Of a DNA stretch of 64,000 bases, positions 22,367 to 34,198 are shown one piece after another. Source of the stretch: Oncomelania hupensis (lineage: Eukaryota; Mollusca; Gastropoda; Littorinimorpha; Pomatiopsidae). The notes beneath the pieces were generated by a model. The model saw only the letters and a list, made by a program, of their open reading frames with translations. It ran no database searches and had not been told where the DNA came from. The stretch covers positions 5,267,078-5,331,077 of the forward strand of contig CM072527.1 of assembly GCA_036898135.1 (NCBI GenBank), read 5' to 3'. Each line of letters begins with the position of its first letter. Within the stretch, counting starts at the first letter, position 1. The position numbers and the translations under genes are program-made.

Positions 22367-23856
22367 TGTCACAAGCAGACCAGTTTACCTCACACTATTT
22401 GAGCTTTTGCTTGTTTAGCAGTAGTAAAACTTAGAAGGTTACTGTAGTCTATAGCAGACGATTAAGGTATAACTGATGTGTACACACACACTGCAAGCTG
22501 ACGCGAGCCGGTTAGTGACATCATCGCGGCCTACGATAGTGTTTTGAACTTTATATCCACTTAGATTGTTTCAGCCAATCGGGACACAGGTAGAGTGGTT
22601 AGGACCAGTTCTGGCTGATTCAGTCAAAGCCAAGTATAGGGTCAGTTGTGTGGAAAGCTCTGAGCAGTACACAGCTACACTCGAGCAGAGAAATATCTCC
22701 ACTGATAGAACAGGGAAGCAGTGCTTGTTGAATATTTGAATTCAATCAAGTAGCCACGAGCCTGACATTGTTGAACAGGTAAATGAACACACTTCTGTTT
22801 CATTGTGATGTATTTATATTATTGTTGAAATTATGTTTGTGGAATTTGCTATGCATAGATTTGAATTGTTAGTCCGATTTTGCCTTACCACTGTCAAGCA
22901 CAACTGGTTTTGACGCCATGTTGTATACCTGACTGAACCACTGTTGTTTAACCTATATGTATGCTTGCAGACCAGTGGCTGTACCAGTGAATGTTTATAA
23001 TATTATTAATTCTTTATGTGTATAGTTAGCCCCGATTTATATTTATGTATGTATAGGAAAGTAGAGTGGAGATTCCAGTGGACCACCGACTTAGCAGAAT
23101 GTTCGTCGCTTATGTATAGAGATGTGGAGCTATCACTGAGGGCTACTTTGGCTTTCAGTGAGACGCTCTGCACAGACCTATTATTCAGGGTTGTGCAGAA
23201 TTTCGTCTCATATGTTACAGACGAGCAGGCGGGATATCGTGAGCCCAACTCTGCAAAGAATAGAACCTAATCTACTATTCGAGTTGGCTGCCGAGGCATC
23301 TACAGCATCGAGCGCAGATAGCCCACCTGTCGAACACAAGCAACAACAACACAGAGTGTCGTAGAAGCTACCTCAACGCAGCGCTTCAACCACGAAAACA
23401 TTCAGTTAAGTGCCCAGGAAACAGTGCACTAAAACTGTATCAAAAGGACCACAGTAGTCCACTCTTCATGAACGCTAGTAGCCAGTGCCCTATGAAGAAA
23501 AAGTAGCTGCCTAGATTATCAGCGAGCGAACCATTCGCATTGACAATTGAACTTTTAAGTTAGATTCGTACTTCGAAGATCGTGTATAGAGTAGAAGAAA
23601 TAAATGTGTGATTCTGATTGTTATCAAGTGGCTGGACTACATATGATTCATAGCCGTGTGAAATCTAGTGTGACTGTGATCTTTTACCATTTTTCTATAT
23701 ATCTCTGTACCCCAGCCTTAACACAGACCAAGCTAAACAAATAAATGTATTAAAGTAATTCACCGGGTGACTCACTAGCGGTTCCCATAGAATAAGGCGT
23801 GAGGGTTACAGCATTCCATTGTGCAGAGCCCAGCAACAATAAAACCCCACGTCACA
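22367..23856 (+). repeat. Solo LTR, Gmr1-like family
   Basis: 1490 bp starting TGTCACAAGC and ending CCCCACGTCACA, flanked by the perfect 5-bp duplication CTGAT (22362-22366 and 23857-23861). It has the family's GTAAATGAACAC, TTGCAGACCAGTGGCTGTAC and hairpin (23159-23210). No internal coding region sits beside it, so it is a solo LTR, the usual product of recombination between two LTRs. Confidence 0.93.
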
Positions 23857-23861
23857 CTGAT

Positions 23862-24535
23862 TCTCCAGACCATTTCAAATTATTTCCAGATGAAGTCTGG
23901 CAATTCACACACATACACACACACACACACACACACATACACACACACACAAAAGAAGAAGAAGAAGAAGAGAAGAGTGAAGGTTTGGGAAGAGTGTGAA
24001 TGAGTGCCGGCAGCCATGGAGGTCTAGTCTAAGAGGTTAATATTGAGAGAGAGTGAATTATAACGCGTCGTTAACTCTCTCTATGTCTCTGACTTTCCCT
24101 CTAGGCCATGGCCACAAAGCCAGATTTCGGTTCAGTAGATTGGACCTCTCTCTACTCTCTCTTCATACATCATGTATTGCAATCAGCGGACGGAGAAGGG
24201 TATGGGAAGTGGGGGGGGTAGGGGGAGTATAGAGGTGGGTTCGGGAGAGAAGTTGGGTGGGTGGGTTGGGTTGGGTTATAATATTACAATTTGAAAGTTA
24301 GCATGAATCGTACAACACCAACTAACATTTAAAGTGTCAAAAATCAAAATGTCAAACTTACACACAATAGATAGCATAATTATAAAAGAGTCTAATAATC
24401 CAAATTATGACGATGAAAGTTCTCCAGTGGGCAGTAGGCAGCTGTGTGAGTGAGTGAATGAAAGAGAGACAGAGAAAAAACAGACAGACAAATAGAGAGA
24501 GACGGACAGACAGATTTAGTTAGTGTGTTGGTTAG
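23862..24535. other. No gene seen; (CA)n, G-rich tract
   Basis: A CA tract at about 23909-23950, a GAA tract, a G-rich stretch near 24205-24275 and purine-rich sequence to 24520. Confidence 0.5.
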
Positions 24536-24740
24536 TTAGTCATTGTTTATAGGGTCCAGCGGGCCGCAAAAACCTGAATTAGGACCACAACTTGGTTGAA
24601 AGAGGACTCAACCCCGATCTGTACAAAAGATCTGCTGAAACAACCCTAATGGTAACACTGATGGCACTCCACAAGCCGGTCACTGTACAACAAAGGCATC
24701 CCACGCAGGGGACGCTGAGGCTATACTCTTAATTTATCGA
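24536..24740 (-). repeat. I-type LINE 3' end
   Basis: Reverse complement of the 20791-21000 block, with GGGTCCAGCGGGCCGC, GATCTGCTGAAACAACCC, and GCATCCCACGCAGGG. Confidence 0.7.
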
Positions 24741-25134
24741 ACCTCCGTTTACAAAACCAAAATTAAATATGAACATCATTATAAAATAATAACAAAACAC
24801 ACACACACAAACACGCACACACACACACACATATATATATATAATGCCTAAATTGCTAAATAATAATAATATAATAAAAAGCCCTAGTGACCATTTGGCA
24901 GAAAGCATCCATTATACCCAAGCTTATTCAGCAGACCCCATACACACATGAGGAGATTGGGGAGAGTTTTCAAGAAAAAAGGTAGGCGACTGGTCTAGCG
25001 AAGAAAATAGTAGATCGATAGAACTGATGAGGAACGAGAAAGAACAAATGAAAATGACAGAAAGAGTGGTATATTAAAGCACTAAATTTCCATTTGGCTC
25101 TGTGGGTTCGGGCAAATAGAATAGACCCAACGTT
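24741..25134. other. No gene seen; (CA)n and (TA)n tracts
   Basis: A CA tract followed by TATATATATA near 24799-24843, otherwise unassigned. Confidence 0.45.
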
Positions 25135-25330
25135 TCCCGGCGTGTCGTAAGAGGCGACTAACAGGGGTGATGTTAGCACGGCATCACTGGGCGAAAGTCT
25201 TCTACACAGAAGTCACCGGCCAGGGCGGAGGAACCTCACGTTACTACAGGTTCAACGACCACGTGCTCAGGGCCAAGGCGAGCCACACTGTATTCGTGGA
25301 TTTCGGCTGTGGCCAACAGCCTGGAGAGGA

Positions 25331-26473
25331 TTGGGCCCTGCCAGGTCTTTTTTGCCCAAGACACACTACATGATGACACAATCCACTAATTCCATACCGG
25401 ATCGGTCGTCGCCCGGGCCGTCACCCGGCACAAGGACCGCGCCTTCCGTTGGCCACCAGGACGGAGGTGTTAAGTATGCTACTGATGGACAATATAGCAA
25501 GATCCGCACGAGAAACAACATCGTCATAGGAACCTGGAACGTCAGGACCCTAACTGCGGAAGGAAAATTAGAAGAACTGGCCCACGAGCTGGACCACTAT
25601 CGATGGAACGTTCTAGGTATCAGCGAACTGCGCTGGAAGAAAGGCCTAGGTGAAACAACGACTGACAAAGGCCACAAGCTCTATTTCAGCGGTAGAGATG
25701 ACAGGCACGAACACGGCGTTGGATTCTTGGTCCACAAGAACATTCTAGCCACTGTCATGGGTTGCCGCCCAGTCTCCAGTAGACTCATTACCATCCGTCT
25801 GAGAGCAACCCCTTTCAACATTACCATCATCCAGGCCTATGCCCCAACATCAGACTATGAAGACAGCGAAGTGGAGGATTTTTATGAAAATATACAGGCG
25901 GTCCTTGACCAAGTGCCGAAGAAGGACATAGTCATAGTGCAAGGCGACTGGAATGCCAAGGTTGGCCAAGATGCGCACCGCAACTGGGGAGACACATGCG
26001 GACCCCACTGCAACAACGAGACAAATGACAGGGGTCTGAGGCTATTGGAGTTTGCCAGATACAACAATCTGGTACTGGCAAACACGCTTGGTCTCCACAA
26101 AAAAATCCAGACGATGGACATGGCACAGTCCCGGCGGGAACATCACAACCAGATCGACTACATCATGGTCAAGAAACGCTTCAGATCAAGCATCAACATT
26201 GGCAGGACACGCACTTTTCCAGGAGCAGACATTGGAAGTGACCACGATCTCGTGATGATGTCTTTCCGGCTCCATTTGAAGAGAGTAAATACAGCAAAGT
26301 GCACTAGGCTGAAGTTCGACCTGGACAAACTGCAAGACCCCGGAGGTGGCAAAAATATTTCAGGCCACAATTGGAGGGAAATTTGCACCACTGCTTATTT
26401 TGGGGGCAGGCGAAGTAGATGTCAACACCATGACCAATACCTTCAACTCAGCTGTAACAGATGCCGCCACTGA
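25331..26473 (+). pseudogene. RTE LINE endonuclease domain
   Basis: A 380-codon frame. From about residue 55 it shows the exonuclease/endonuclease/phosphatase fold motifs: IGTWNVRTL, GISELRW, AYAPTSD, VQGDWNAKVG, NQIDYIMV and GSDHDLVM, which supply the metal-binding and catalytic N, E, D and H residues. The enzyme would nick the target DNA to prime reverse transcription. About 26345 the frame shifts. The true continuation (AKIFQATIGGKF, then VNTMTNTFNSAV) is in the next frame, so the end of this frame is read-through. In host annotations such ORFs are often labelled craniofacial development protein 2-like, which is a repeat artefact. Confidence 0.88.
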
Positions 26474-26524
26474 GATCCTTGGCAAGCACGACCAAAGAAG
26501 AAGCCGTGGATCACACCTGAACTT

Positions 26525-28440
26525 TTGGATCTGTGTGATAAACGAAGAGAGTTAAAAAAGAAAAAGAACACCTCACAGGGAGCTGATGTCTACCGAAAAA
26601 TCAACAATGACATCCGAAAAGGCATGCGCACAGCAAAGGAGAACTGGATAGAAGATCAATGCCAGGAAATAGAGAACAATCTGAACAAGAACAACAGCAA
26701 GAAGGCCTACCAGACTGTGAAGCGGCTGACAAGTGTTAAACAGCCCAAAGTCTCCACTATCCAAAGCAAGTCTGGCATTTGCCTTACAGAAGAACAAGAA
26801 GTCTTGGACAGATGGACAGAGTACTGCTCTGACCTTTACAACCATACACCAAATGGAGACCCATCAGTTCTAGCATGTCCCGAGAGCAGAGAAGAAGAAG
26901 AAATCCTCCCAATTCTCCGGGAAGAAGTTGAGGCAGCAGTGCAATCGCTGAAGAAAGGGAAGTCAGCGGGAGTGGACAACATACCAGCGGAACTGCTACA
27001 AGCAGGAGGAGAAGCGATGACTGATGCTCTCACCACTATCTGTAACAAGATCTGGCAGAGTGGGGAATGGCCTACACCATGGACCCAGTCGCTTGTCATC
27101 ACTCTTCCTAAAAAAGGTAACCTTCAGGAGTGTGAAATTACCGCACCATCAGCCTCATCAGCCATCCCAGCAAGGTCCTCCTGAAAATAATACTCAACAG
27201 GTTGAAACCACAAGCTGAACAAATCATAGCTGAAGAACAAGCAGGATTCATGGCAGGGCGAAGTACCACTGAACAGATTTTCAACCTCAGAATAATCTGT
27301 GAGAAATACCTACAGCACCAACAACATCTATATCATGTGTTCATAGACTTCAAGAAGGCATTTGACCGAGTCTGGCATGCAGCTCTATGGGCAACCATGA
27401 AAGTGTACAACATCAGCCCTAAAATCATAGAAGTCATCAAAAGCCTGTATGACAAGGCTACCAGTGCAGTCCTCCATAACAGCGCCATCGGGAACTGGTT
27501 CAGAACAACAATCGGTGTGCGTCAAGGATGCCTACTCTCTCCAACACTCTTCAACATCTTCCTAGAGCGCATCATGTCAGATGCTCTTGCAGATCACGAA
27601 GGCACAGTCAGCATAGGGGGCAGAGCAATCTCCAATCTTCGTTTTGCGGATGATATTGATGGATTGGCTGGAGAGGAACAAGAACTTGAACAGCTTGTAC
27701 AGAGGCTTGACACCACCTCCAGAGCTTATGGAATGGAAATAAGTGCAGAGAAGACCAAAATGATGACCAACAACACCAATGGCATCAACACGGACATCAA
27801 AGTACAAGGCCAATCCTCAACACAGTGCACAGCTTCAAATATTTAGGAGCCATTGTGTCAGACAATGGGTCTCGACAGGAAGTCCTCTCCAGGATCGCAC
27901 AAACAACTGCTGCCCTGACAAGGTTGAAGCCCATTTGGAAAGACAGAACCATCAGTCTACATTCCAAAGTAAGACTGCTGCGATCTCTGGTCATCTCCAT
28001 CTTCCTATATGCTTGCGAAGCATGGACCCTCACAGCAGATCTCCAACGAAGAATACAAAGCATGGAGATGAGGTGCTACAGAAGACTTCTGTGCATTTCC
28101 TATACCCAACACATCACCAACGTTGAAGTCCGACAGAACCATCACACAAGCCATTGGACAACACGATGACCTGCTCACAGTGGTGAAGAAACGGAAACTC
28201 CGATGGTATGGCCACGTCACCAGATCATCAGGCCTTGCAAAGACCATTCTGCAAGGCACAGTGCAAGGAGGTAGAAGAAGGGGGAGACCGAAAAAGAGGT
28301 GGGAGGACAACATTCGAGAATGGACTGGTTTGACACTGAGCGAAGCCATGAGGGCTGCTGAGGACAGAGAAAGATGGAGTATGCTGGTTAAGCGATCATC
28401 TGTGGTGCCCCTACGACCTTCGGGTTATGGGACAGGATAG
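26525..28440 (+). pseudogene. RTE LINE reverse transcriptase and C-terminal region
   Basis: RT motifs run in order: KGKSAGVDNIPAELL, LPKKG, FMAGRSTTEQIF, FIDFKKAFDRVW, GVRQGCLLSPTLFN, and the catalytic FADDIDGL with its two aspartates intact. A C-terminal segment follows (SFKYLGAIV, SIFLYACEAWTL, KLRWYGHVTRSSGL, GGRRRGRPKKRWEDNI, a basic arginine-rich stretch). Frames change at about 27135, 27816 and 28130, so at least three indels break the ORF. The sequence ends at the GGATA tail. Confidence 0.88.
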
Positions 28441-28465
28441 GATAGGATAGGATAGGAAATTTCCA

Positions 28466-28542
28466 CAAAGTGGAGATGCTATTTATACACCTGCGCTTTC
28501 AACTGATATTGTTCTTAGTGAAAAAGCGCTATATAAATATCC

Positions 28543-28619
<77 letters not shown>

Positions 28620-28620
28620 G
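28466..28620 (+). repeat. GCGCTATATAAAT repeat end with (ATT)n tail
   Basis: Sequence right after the RTE tail ends AAAAAGCGCTATATAAATATCC and then about 24 ATT units. Same tail as at 14780. Likely the end of a different LINE/SINE joined to the RTE copy. Confidence 0.6.
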
Positions 28621-29349
28621 AGAAAACCCCGGCACCCCAACCAGGATAGACAGATAGAGTGAGACTTTAGACTTGAAACATTTATTACAATTACAACACG
28701 TTACAAGGAAAATACTTTTAAGCTTACAGTTTATTCTTAAAATCAGTCCTCGTGTCAGGAACACGTGAAAACATAATACATTTACACAATCACTTAAACC
28801 TGCCACGTTTTACATATATACAAAAGTTCAACTTTAACAATTTTAGAGAGAGAGAGAAAGAGAGAGACTGACAGAGAAACACAGACAGACCAAGACATAG
28901 ACAGAGATATATATGTTGTGATATAGGGAAGAGTGGCGTAGAAAGAGCGTAGACAATTTGGATGACACGTCACCAGATGAGAGTGACGGTAGTGACGACG
29001 CCTGTCCATCATTTCACTGACTGACACAGCTTGTCGATCCATATCGTCTTTCCCTTCCATCGCCCAGTAAGCAGTAGCAGGGATAATTCTGTACAGGTGA
29101 GATATGCGAGCGGGAATGCACGTAAACACGCACTCAGAGACGCGCGCACACGGAGACACACACGTATTGACTGACACCATGAAAAAAAAACCCCGGAGCA
29201 TCAAAGCTAACACACAAGTCTATACAGACACATCGCACTCACATTAACAACAAAGAAACACTTAACCGCTATACGTTCAACACGTTCGCACAGACAAACG
29301 GAGACGGGCAGAGATCAATGAAAATGAATTGGTCGTATGGAGCGAACTT
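28621..29349. other. No gene seen
   Basis: Holds a purine GA tract at 28846-28870 and an ATATAT stretch near 28908. A minus frame of 139 codons (28794-29213) has no recognised domain. Confidence 0.4.
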
Positions 29350-30055
29350 TCCAGATAAGTATAGATAGATACTCAGTGCTTATAGGGTCCAGCGGACTGC
29401 CAAGAGCCGAATCAGGACCACAAAAAAATAAGTAAAATGAGATTAAACTGTTAACATTTAAATATTTTGAAAGATGTAAATAAAATCAGTTTCTTCAATA
29501 AAATCCTAAGAAGAATACAAGACAAGACGACATGATTTAGATGCGATAAAACAAACCAACATCTTGTAAAAATTGAAACAGGTTCTGACCATTGCATACT
29601 TTAAAAACCTCATTAAAAGGTACTGAACCAAGATATCTTTCCCTTAAATCAACCAGATCAGCACATTCAGACATAAAATGACGAACGGAAAACGTTTTGT
29701 CACATGCAAAGCACCATGGTGGTTCCTCTCCCTTTAAAAGGAAATTATGGGTGACACAAGTATGCCCAATATGAAGGCGAGCCAAAACAGTTTCCTCTTT
29801 GCGGGTGGACGCAAAGTTAGGCAAAGAAGCAGATAAATCCGGAAGAATTTCAAATAATTTGTTATTGATTTGCTTAGACCATTCAGTCTGCCACAGCCGT
29901 TTACAATAAACTCCAGTCATACAACGCAGGTCAGAGTATGGAACAAACTGGAAAATCTCTGAAGGGAAATCTAGATGCAGAGCTTCTTTAGCCGCTTTGT
30001 CCACTGCAATATTGCCGTGGATGCCTATGTGACTAGGTTCCAGATAAGTGCCAAA
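29350..30055 (-). pseudogene. I-type LINE, RNase H end and C-terminus, with 3' end
   Basis: On the minus strand the sequence begins inside an RNase H domain (PSHIGIHGNIAVDKAAKEAL, the last catalytic-site segment), followed by a 155-codon frame (30004-29537) with KRLWQTEWSKQ, ETVLARLHIGHTCVTHNFLL, and the cysteine/histidine cluster CFACDKTFSVRHFMSEC typical of RNase H-bearing LINEs (I, Nimb, Jockey-like groups). The 3' untranslated end contains GGTCCTGATTCGGCTC and CAGTCCGCTGGACCC, then an (ATCT)n tail. This links the many short copies of that 3' end in the window to one LINE family. The RT part is missing because a minisatellite abuts it. Confidence 0.85.
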
Positions 30056-30061
30056 GTATGG

Positions 30062-30425
30062 TCACCCATCTACCTACTAAGCGCGCTAGATGTTGCTTAA
30101 TATGACAACATTCTATCGTCACGTTGCTTAATATGACAGCATTCTATCGTCACGTTGCTTAATATGACAGCATTCTATCGTCACGTTGCTTAATATGACA
30201 GCATTCTATCGTCACGTTGCTTAATATGACAGCATGCTAGCATCACGTTGCTTATATATGACAGCCTAGCCTCACGTCGCTTAATAGGACAGCATACTAG
30301 CGTCACGTTGTTTAATATGACAGCATCCTAGCGTCACGCTGCTTAATAGGACAGCATGCTAGCGTCACGTTGTTTAATATGACAGCATCCTAGCGTCACG
30401 CTGCTTAATATGCTTAATCCTAGCG
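30062..30425. repeat. 31-bp minisatellite, about 11 units
   Basis: Unit has CGTCACGTTGCTTAATATGA, CAGCATTCTAT, degrading to TAGC variants and one short unit towards the right. An ATGGATAATA array of four to five units follows at about 30468-30512. Confidence 0.9.
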
Positions 30426-30512
30426 TATGTCCAAAACCAATACACTGCTGCGCCATCCATAAACAAATAATGGATAATAATGGATAATAATGGATAATAA
30501 TGGATAATAATG

Positions 30513-30630
30513 AATTAACGGAAGTCGTATAAGCCATGTCTATTTTCGTCCCGTGAATGTATCAAATGTCTTATTATAGAAATACTCTACGCTACATAAT
30601 TTCTTATTCTGCTATCTATTCTTAAATATC

Positions 30631-30669
<39 letters not shown>

Positions 30670-31329
30670 CTCTTCTTTGCAGTTGCAGATTAGGGATGCA
30701 ATACATGTATCAACGACTGGGTGTTGATGGATTTTTAGTGGAATGGGTAGGCCATGGCATCATGCTCAGGTTTTTTTTTTAAGCTTGCTGAACTATTTAT
30801 AAAAATCTACGACAATCCGCTTCTTCAACGAAAAAAAATTGTTTAAACGTAATATCGCGGATCCAAAACGCCAATCAACTTTTTAACATTTGTGAAACTT
30901 ATAGACACCACACCGCCCATGATCAACTTTTTTTTTAAAGCTAAATGCTGATTAAAAATAGAAAGTCAGGAGTATCGTTCTCTTTCAATCGCTGTTGGAG
31001 ATACTGTGTGAATGTTGGAAACTACGGTGATCAGGATCTGCAACGATGTTGAAGATTGCAGTGCTGCAATAGGACACAGCGATCGTGCCCTTCGGTCTGG
31101 ATATATGTGGTGCTTTTCAAGCAATAAATTAATTTATCTCGTTCTTCTTATTTTTTTTAAATAAAACTGTGATGAATTCATTTATCTATTTAAGAACTAT
31201 TAACTGCCTTCACATTATGCATTTTTTAGTTCAAAGAGATACTCAAGGGGACAGGACTTATCGGTAGTAAGAGGAAGACGGGTCACGGAAGAGACTGATC
31301 ACCGAGGCTCACCATCCCCTCTAATAATA
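30513..31329. other. No gene seen; (CT)n tract
   Basis: A pure CT tract at about 30632-30666; the rest is AT-rich and unassigned. Confidence 0.45.
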
Positions 31330-31608
31330 TCCTATTCTATCCTATCCCGTAACTCGGAGGTTGTAACGGCACCACAGATGATCGTTTAACCAGCGTACTC
31401 CATCTTTCCCTGTCCTCAGCAACCCTGATTGTTTCGCTCGTTGTTAAAACCGTTCCATTCTCGAATGTTGTCTTCCCACCTCTTTTTCGGTCTCCCTCTT
31501 CTTCTACATCCTTGCACTGTGCCTTGCAGGATGGTCTTTGCAAGGCCTGATGATCTGGTGACGCGGCCATACCATCGGAATTTCCGTTTTTCACCAGTGT
31601 GAGCAGGC
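31330..31608 (-). pseudogene. RTE LINE 3' end, next to (AAT)n
   Basis: Minus-strand copy of the last ~270 bp of the RTE LINE, from GAAAAACGG (KKRKLRW region) to the (GGATA)n tail. Its truncated 5' end is directly joined to the (AAT)n array at 31611-31709, and TAATAATA also lies just beyond its tail on the left. Confidence 0.85.
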
Positions 31609-31610
31609 AT

Positions 31611-31612
31611 GA

Positions 31613-31709
<97 letters not shown>
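31611..31709. repeat. (AAT)n microsatellite
   Basis: About 32 perfect AAT units. The minus-strand poly-Leu frame is an artefact. Confidence 0.95.
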
Positions 31710-31710
<1 letters not shown>

Positions 31711-32091
31711 GTGTGAAAGGAAAACAAGTGGTGTTTAAATGTCATCCAATAGGTCTTAGCCTTTACTAAGGTTTAGGTCAAAGCAACTGTATAGTGTAAA
31801 GGTGACCACTCTCTAGAGCAGCACACCAACATTCAAAAGCCGTGACTCTCAGAGTGCCACGCTCTTACTAGTGTGCACAACGGTCTTGAAAATAGGTCTC
31901 CATTGAATTTGTTAGCCGTCCTCACCAGACAGCTGTGTCTACTCTGAGAGTCTTTAGTGGTCACGGAGCTGGTGAGATAGAAAAATTAGCTCATGTGTCA
32001 CCACAAGACTACCTTATCTTGACCGCCTCTGAAGAGGTCGAGACAGTTTGATTGCTAAAGTTTCCCTTATCACTAATGTGTTGCTACAAGG
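31710..32091. other. No gene seen
   Basis: Mixed sequence with no recognised frame or repeat. Confidence 0.4.
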
Positions 32092-32092
32092 C

Positions 32093-32141
<49 letters not shown>

Positions 32142-32525
32142 GAGGCTATGTGCGCCTTATTCCTAAATCAGACTCCAAGCGCGGCGATCGGTCACCAATA
32201 TACACTCTTACATGTCGCAGACACTCCTACAAACACACATTTAACACTCAAACACGTGGTGTACAAGATAAATCGCTATTAAAAGACTGTAAGGAATTCG
32301 AAATTTAATGTTTGAAATGTCAGACAAACTGCATCCAATACCATTATTGAAGGGAGATAGGAAACCGGAGTACCCGGAGCAAACCCTGGGCATGGGTGAC
32401 CTGAAGCATGGGTGACCTGAAAGTCTCGTACCTAAGTCATATAAGCTCGTCCCCTGCAGGGTTCGATCCCGCGACCTTCAGCCTAAAAACCAGCTCACTA
32501 TCCACTGAGCTACCGGGAAACCCCG
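32092..32525 (-). mobile_element. SINE-3, tRNA-derived, near full length with (ATT)n tail
   Basis: Reading the minus strand: head CCCGGTAGCTCAGTGGATAG (A box) and GGGATCGAACCCTGC (B box); a conserved block TGCTCCGGGTACTCCGG; a 3' region TTTGTAGGAGTGTCTG, GATCGCCGCGC, GTCTGATTTAGGAATAA; and an (ATT)n tail (here AAT units 32092-32140). Related copies lie at 54330-54714 and 52925-53222, plus a fragment at 17845. Confidence 0.8.
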
Positions 32526-33060
32526 GTTGATGAGTGCCATTCTGGCCTTAAGTGCTTTCATGTAGAAAATGGCTCGGCGCCAAAACGAAGTAAATCGGCA
32601 AAGACCAGGACAGACGGCAATAAAACCAGCCAAGCGGAACGGGCATCCGTAATGCAGTGGAATCGATGAGCCGTGCCCAACCCAGCACGGACGACACGGT
32701 CTGCGAGAAAGCTGCTGCAGCCTTCGCTCAAAGAAACGCGAGATTTGCTTGTGTCTGTCTTCAGTGAGAACACCTCATCCGTTGCAATGCCTCTCCGTCT
32801 GCTGTGCATGAGATCCGGGTTCAATCCAAATTTGCAGGTACCGCCCCGATCAGCTGTTAGAACTGAATGCGTGCGCTATACAATAACTATTTAACTCATG
32901 TTATAGAGCTAAATTTAATTGACTATCGTTATAAAGTCGTTTTTTAAAAAACATTTTTTTGTTTACTTTATAATTTGTGATTTTCAGAGGTTGCAAGCGG
33001 GTGCCTCAGTATGCTTGAGAGGTGTTAGAGCTTGTAGTGCCTTGAGCAGCTCAGCTCTTG
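32526..33060. other. No gene seen
   Basis: Overlapping 73-88 codon frames on both strands (32558-32894) with no recognised domain, then AT-rich sequence. Confidence 0.4.
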
Positions 33061-33270
33061 AGCTTGGAAAGGGCTCTAAGCTTACATAAGAGCTTGGAAA
33101 GGGCTCTAAGCTTACATAAGAGCTTGGAAAGGGCTCTAAGCTTACATAAGAGCTTGGAAAGGGCTCTAAGCTTACATAAGAGCTTGGAAAGGGCTCTAAG
33201 CTTACATAAGAACTTGGAAAGAGCTCTAAGCTTACATAAAAGCTTGGAAAGGGCTCTAAGCTTACATAAG
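33061..33270. repeat. 30-bp minisatellite, 7 units
   Basis: Seven exact-length 30-bp units (AGCTTGGAAAGGGCTCTAAG, CTTACATAAG); the first five are identical and units six and seven carry one to three changes. The unit length is a multiple of three, so both strands stay open across it (a 10-residue repeat), which by itself is not evidence of coding. Confidence 0.95.
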
Positions 33271-33407
33271 AACGATGAATTCAATTACAACTGCTGTTAT
33301 TTTGCATTCCTTTTGAAGTTCCATTTTCCTCACAGGAACTATACTACTGCAGTCAACATAAAATGTACAAAGATCCATGTACTTGAAAAAGAAAACACAT
33401 TGTGATA

Positions 33408-33476
33408 CAACAATACAATACAATACAATACAATACAATACAATACATTGTGATACAACAATACAATACAATACAT
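33408..33476. repeat. (CAATA)n microsatellite
   Basis: Two runs of CAATA units, each preceded by ATTGTGATACAA, so a short block is duplicated as well. Confidence 0.9.
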
Positions 33477-33961
33477 CTTTGTTGTGCAAGTTTCACATGG
33501 CATACATAAAAGTGGAACATTGCCTTTGACGTGGACGCAAAAAAACACTTTGCATACAATAAATAAATGAACAATAAATAAAAATGTTCATGCTTACATC
33601 AATCATAGGCTAGTCTCTCTGTCTCTCTCTCTGTCTCTCTCTCTGTCTCTGTCACTCTCTGCTTCAACACAGGGTGCATCCATGCATGCACATGTACACA
33701 GACACACACACAGACACACACAAATCCGCGCGCGTATTGCACATACACACTAGCCCTTGAGAATCCATTGCCACACTCCCAATGCAACAAACCTATGAAG
33801 CTAAAACAAGAAAATAAAGATAAAATATCAATATTGCACAAGTCAATCACAAATTCATTACAGAATAAAAAGCAGAACAGCCTACAGACTCACTCAATAT
33901 CTAAAACCACCCACTGGGGAATGACAAGACAATCACATCAACATCATCGAATGACCCTTGA
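33477..33961. other. No gene seen; CT and CA tracts
   Basis: CT/CTGT tract near 33613-33650 and CA tract near 33700-33722; otherwise unassigned. Confidence 0.45.
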
Positions 33962-34198
33962 CTTGTATAGGCTACACATCCACCATTAGCAATATGGCAG
34001 ACGAGAATAATTATCCCAGCGATGAAAGAGCAATTGATCTCAGTAAGCACATACACCACCAGAAACAATTGACCTCAGTAAGCATATACACCACCAGAAA
34101 CAATTGACTTCAGTAAGCACATACACCACCATAAACAATTGACCTCAGTAAGCACATACACCACCAGAAACAATTGACCACCACAAACAATCATACTA

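Larger units (their letters stand above)
25135..28465 (+). mobile_element. RTE-class LINE, longest copy
   Basis: A non-LTR retrotransposon of about 3.3 kb with an AP-type endonuclease followed by reverse transcriptase, no RNase H, and a short 3' end closing in a (GGATA)n tail. This layout fits the RTE clade. The 5' limit is set where GTCGTAAGAGGCGACTAACA begins and is approximate. Truncated relatives with the same 3' end lie at 14039, 31330 (-), 47376, 53223 and 58992 (-). No clear target duplication was found. Reading frames are broken several times, so this copy cannot move by itself. Confidence 0.88.

Noticed and set aside
25331..26473. Host gene of craniofacial development protein 2 type
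   Set aside because: This label arises from RTE endonuclease; RT motifs and a GGATA tail follow in the same element.
30062..30425. CRISPR-like regularly spaced repeat
   Set aside because: Contiguous tandem units without spacers in a eukaryotic sequence.
33051..33405. Ten-residue repeat protein on either strand
   Set aside because: By-product of a 30-bp minisatellite; no extended coding sequence around it.
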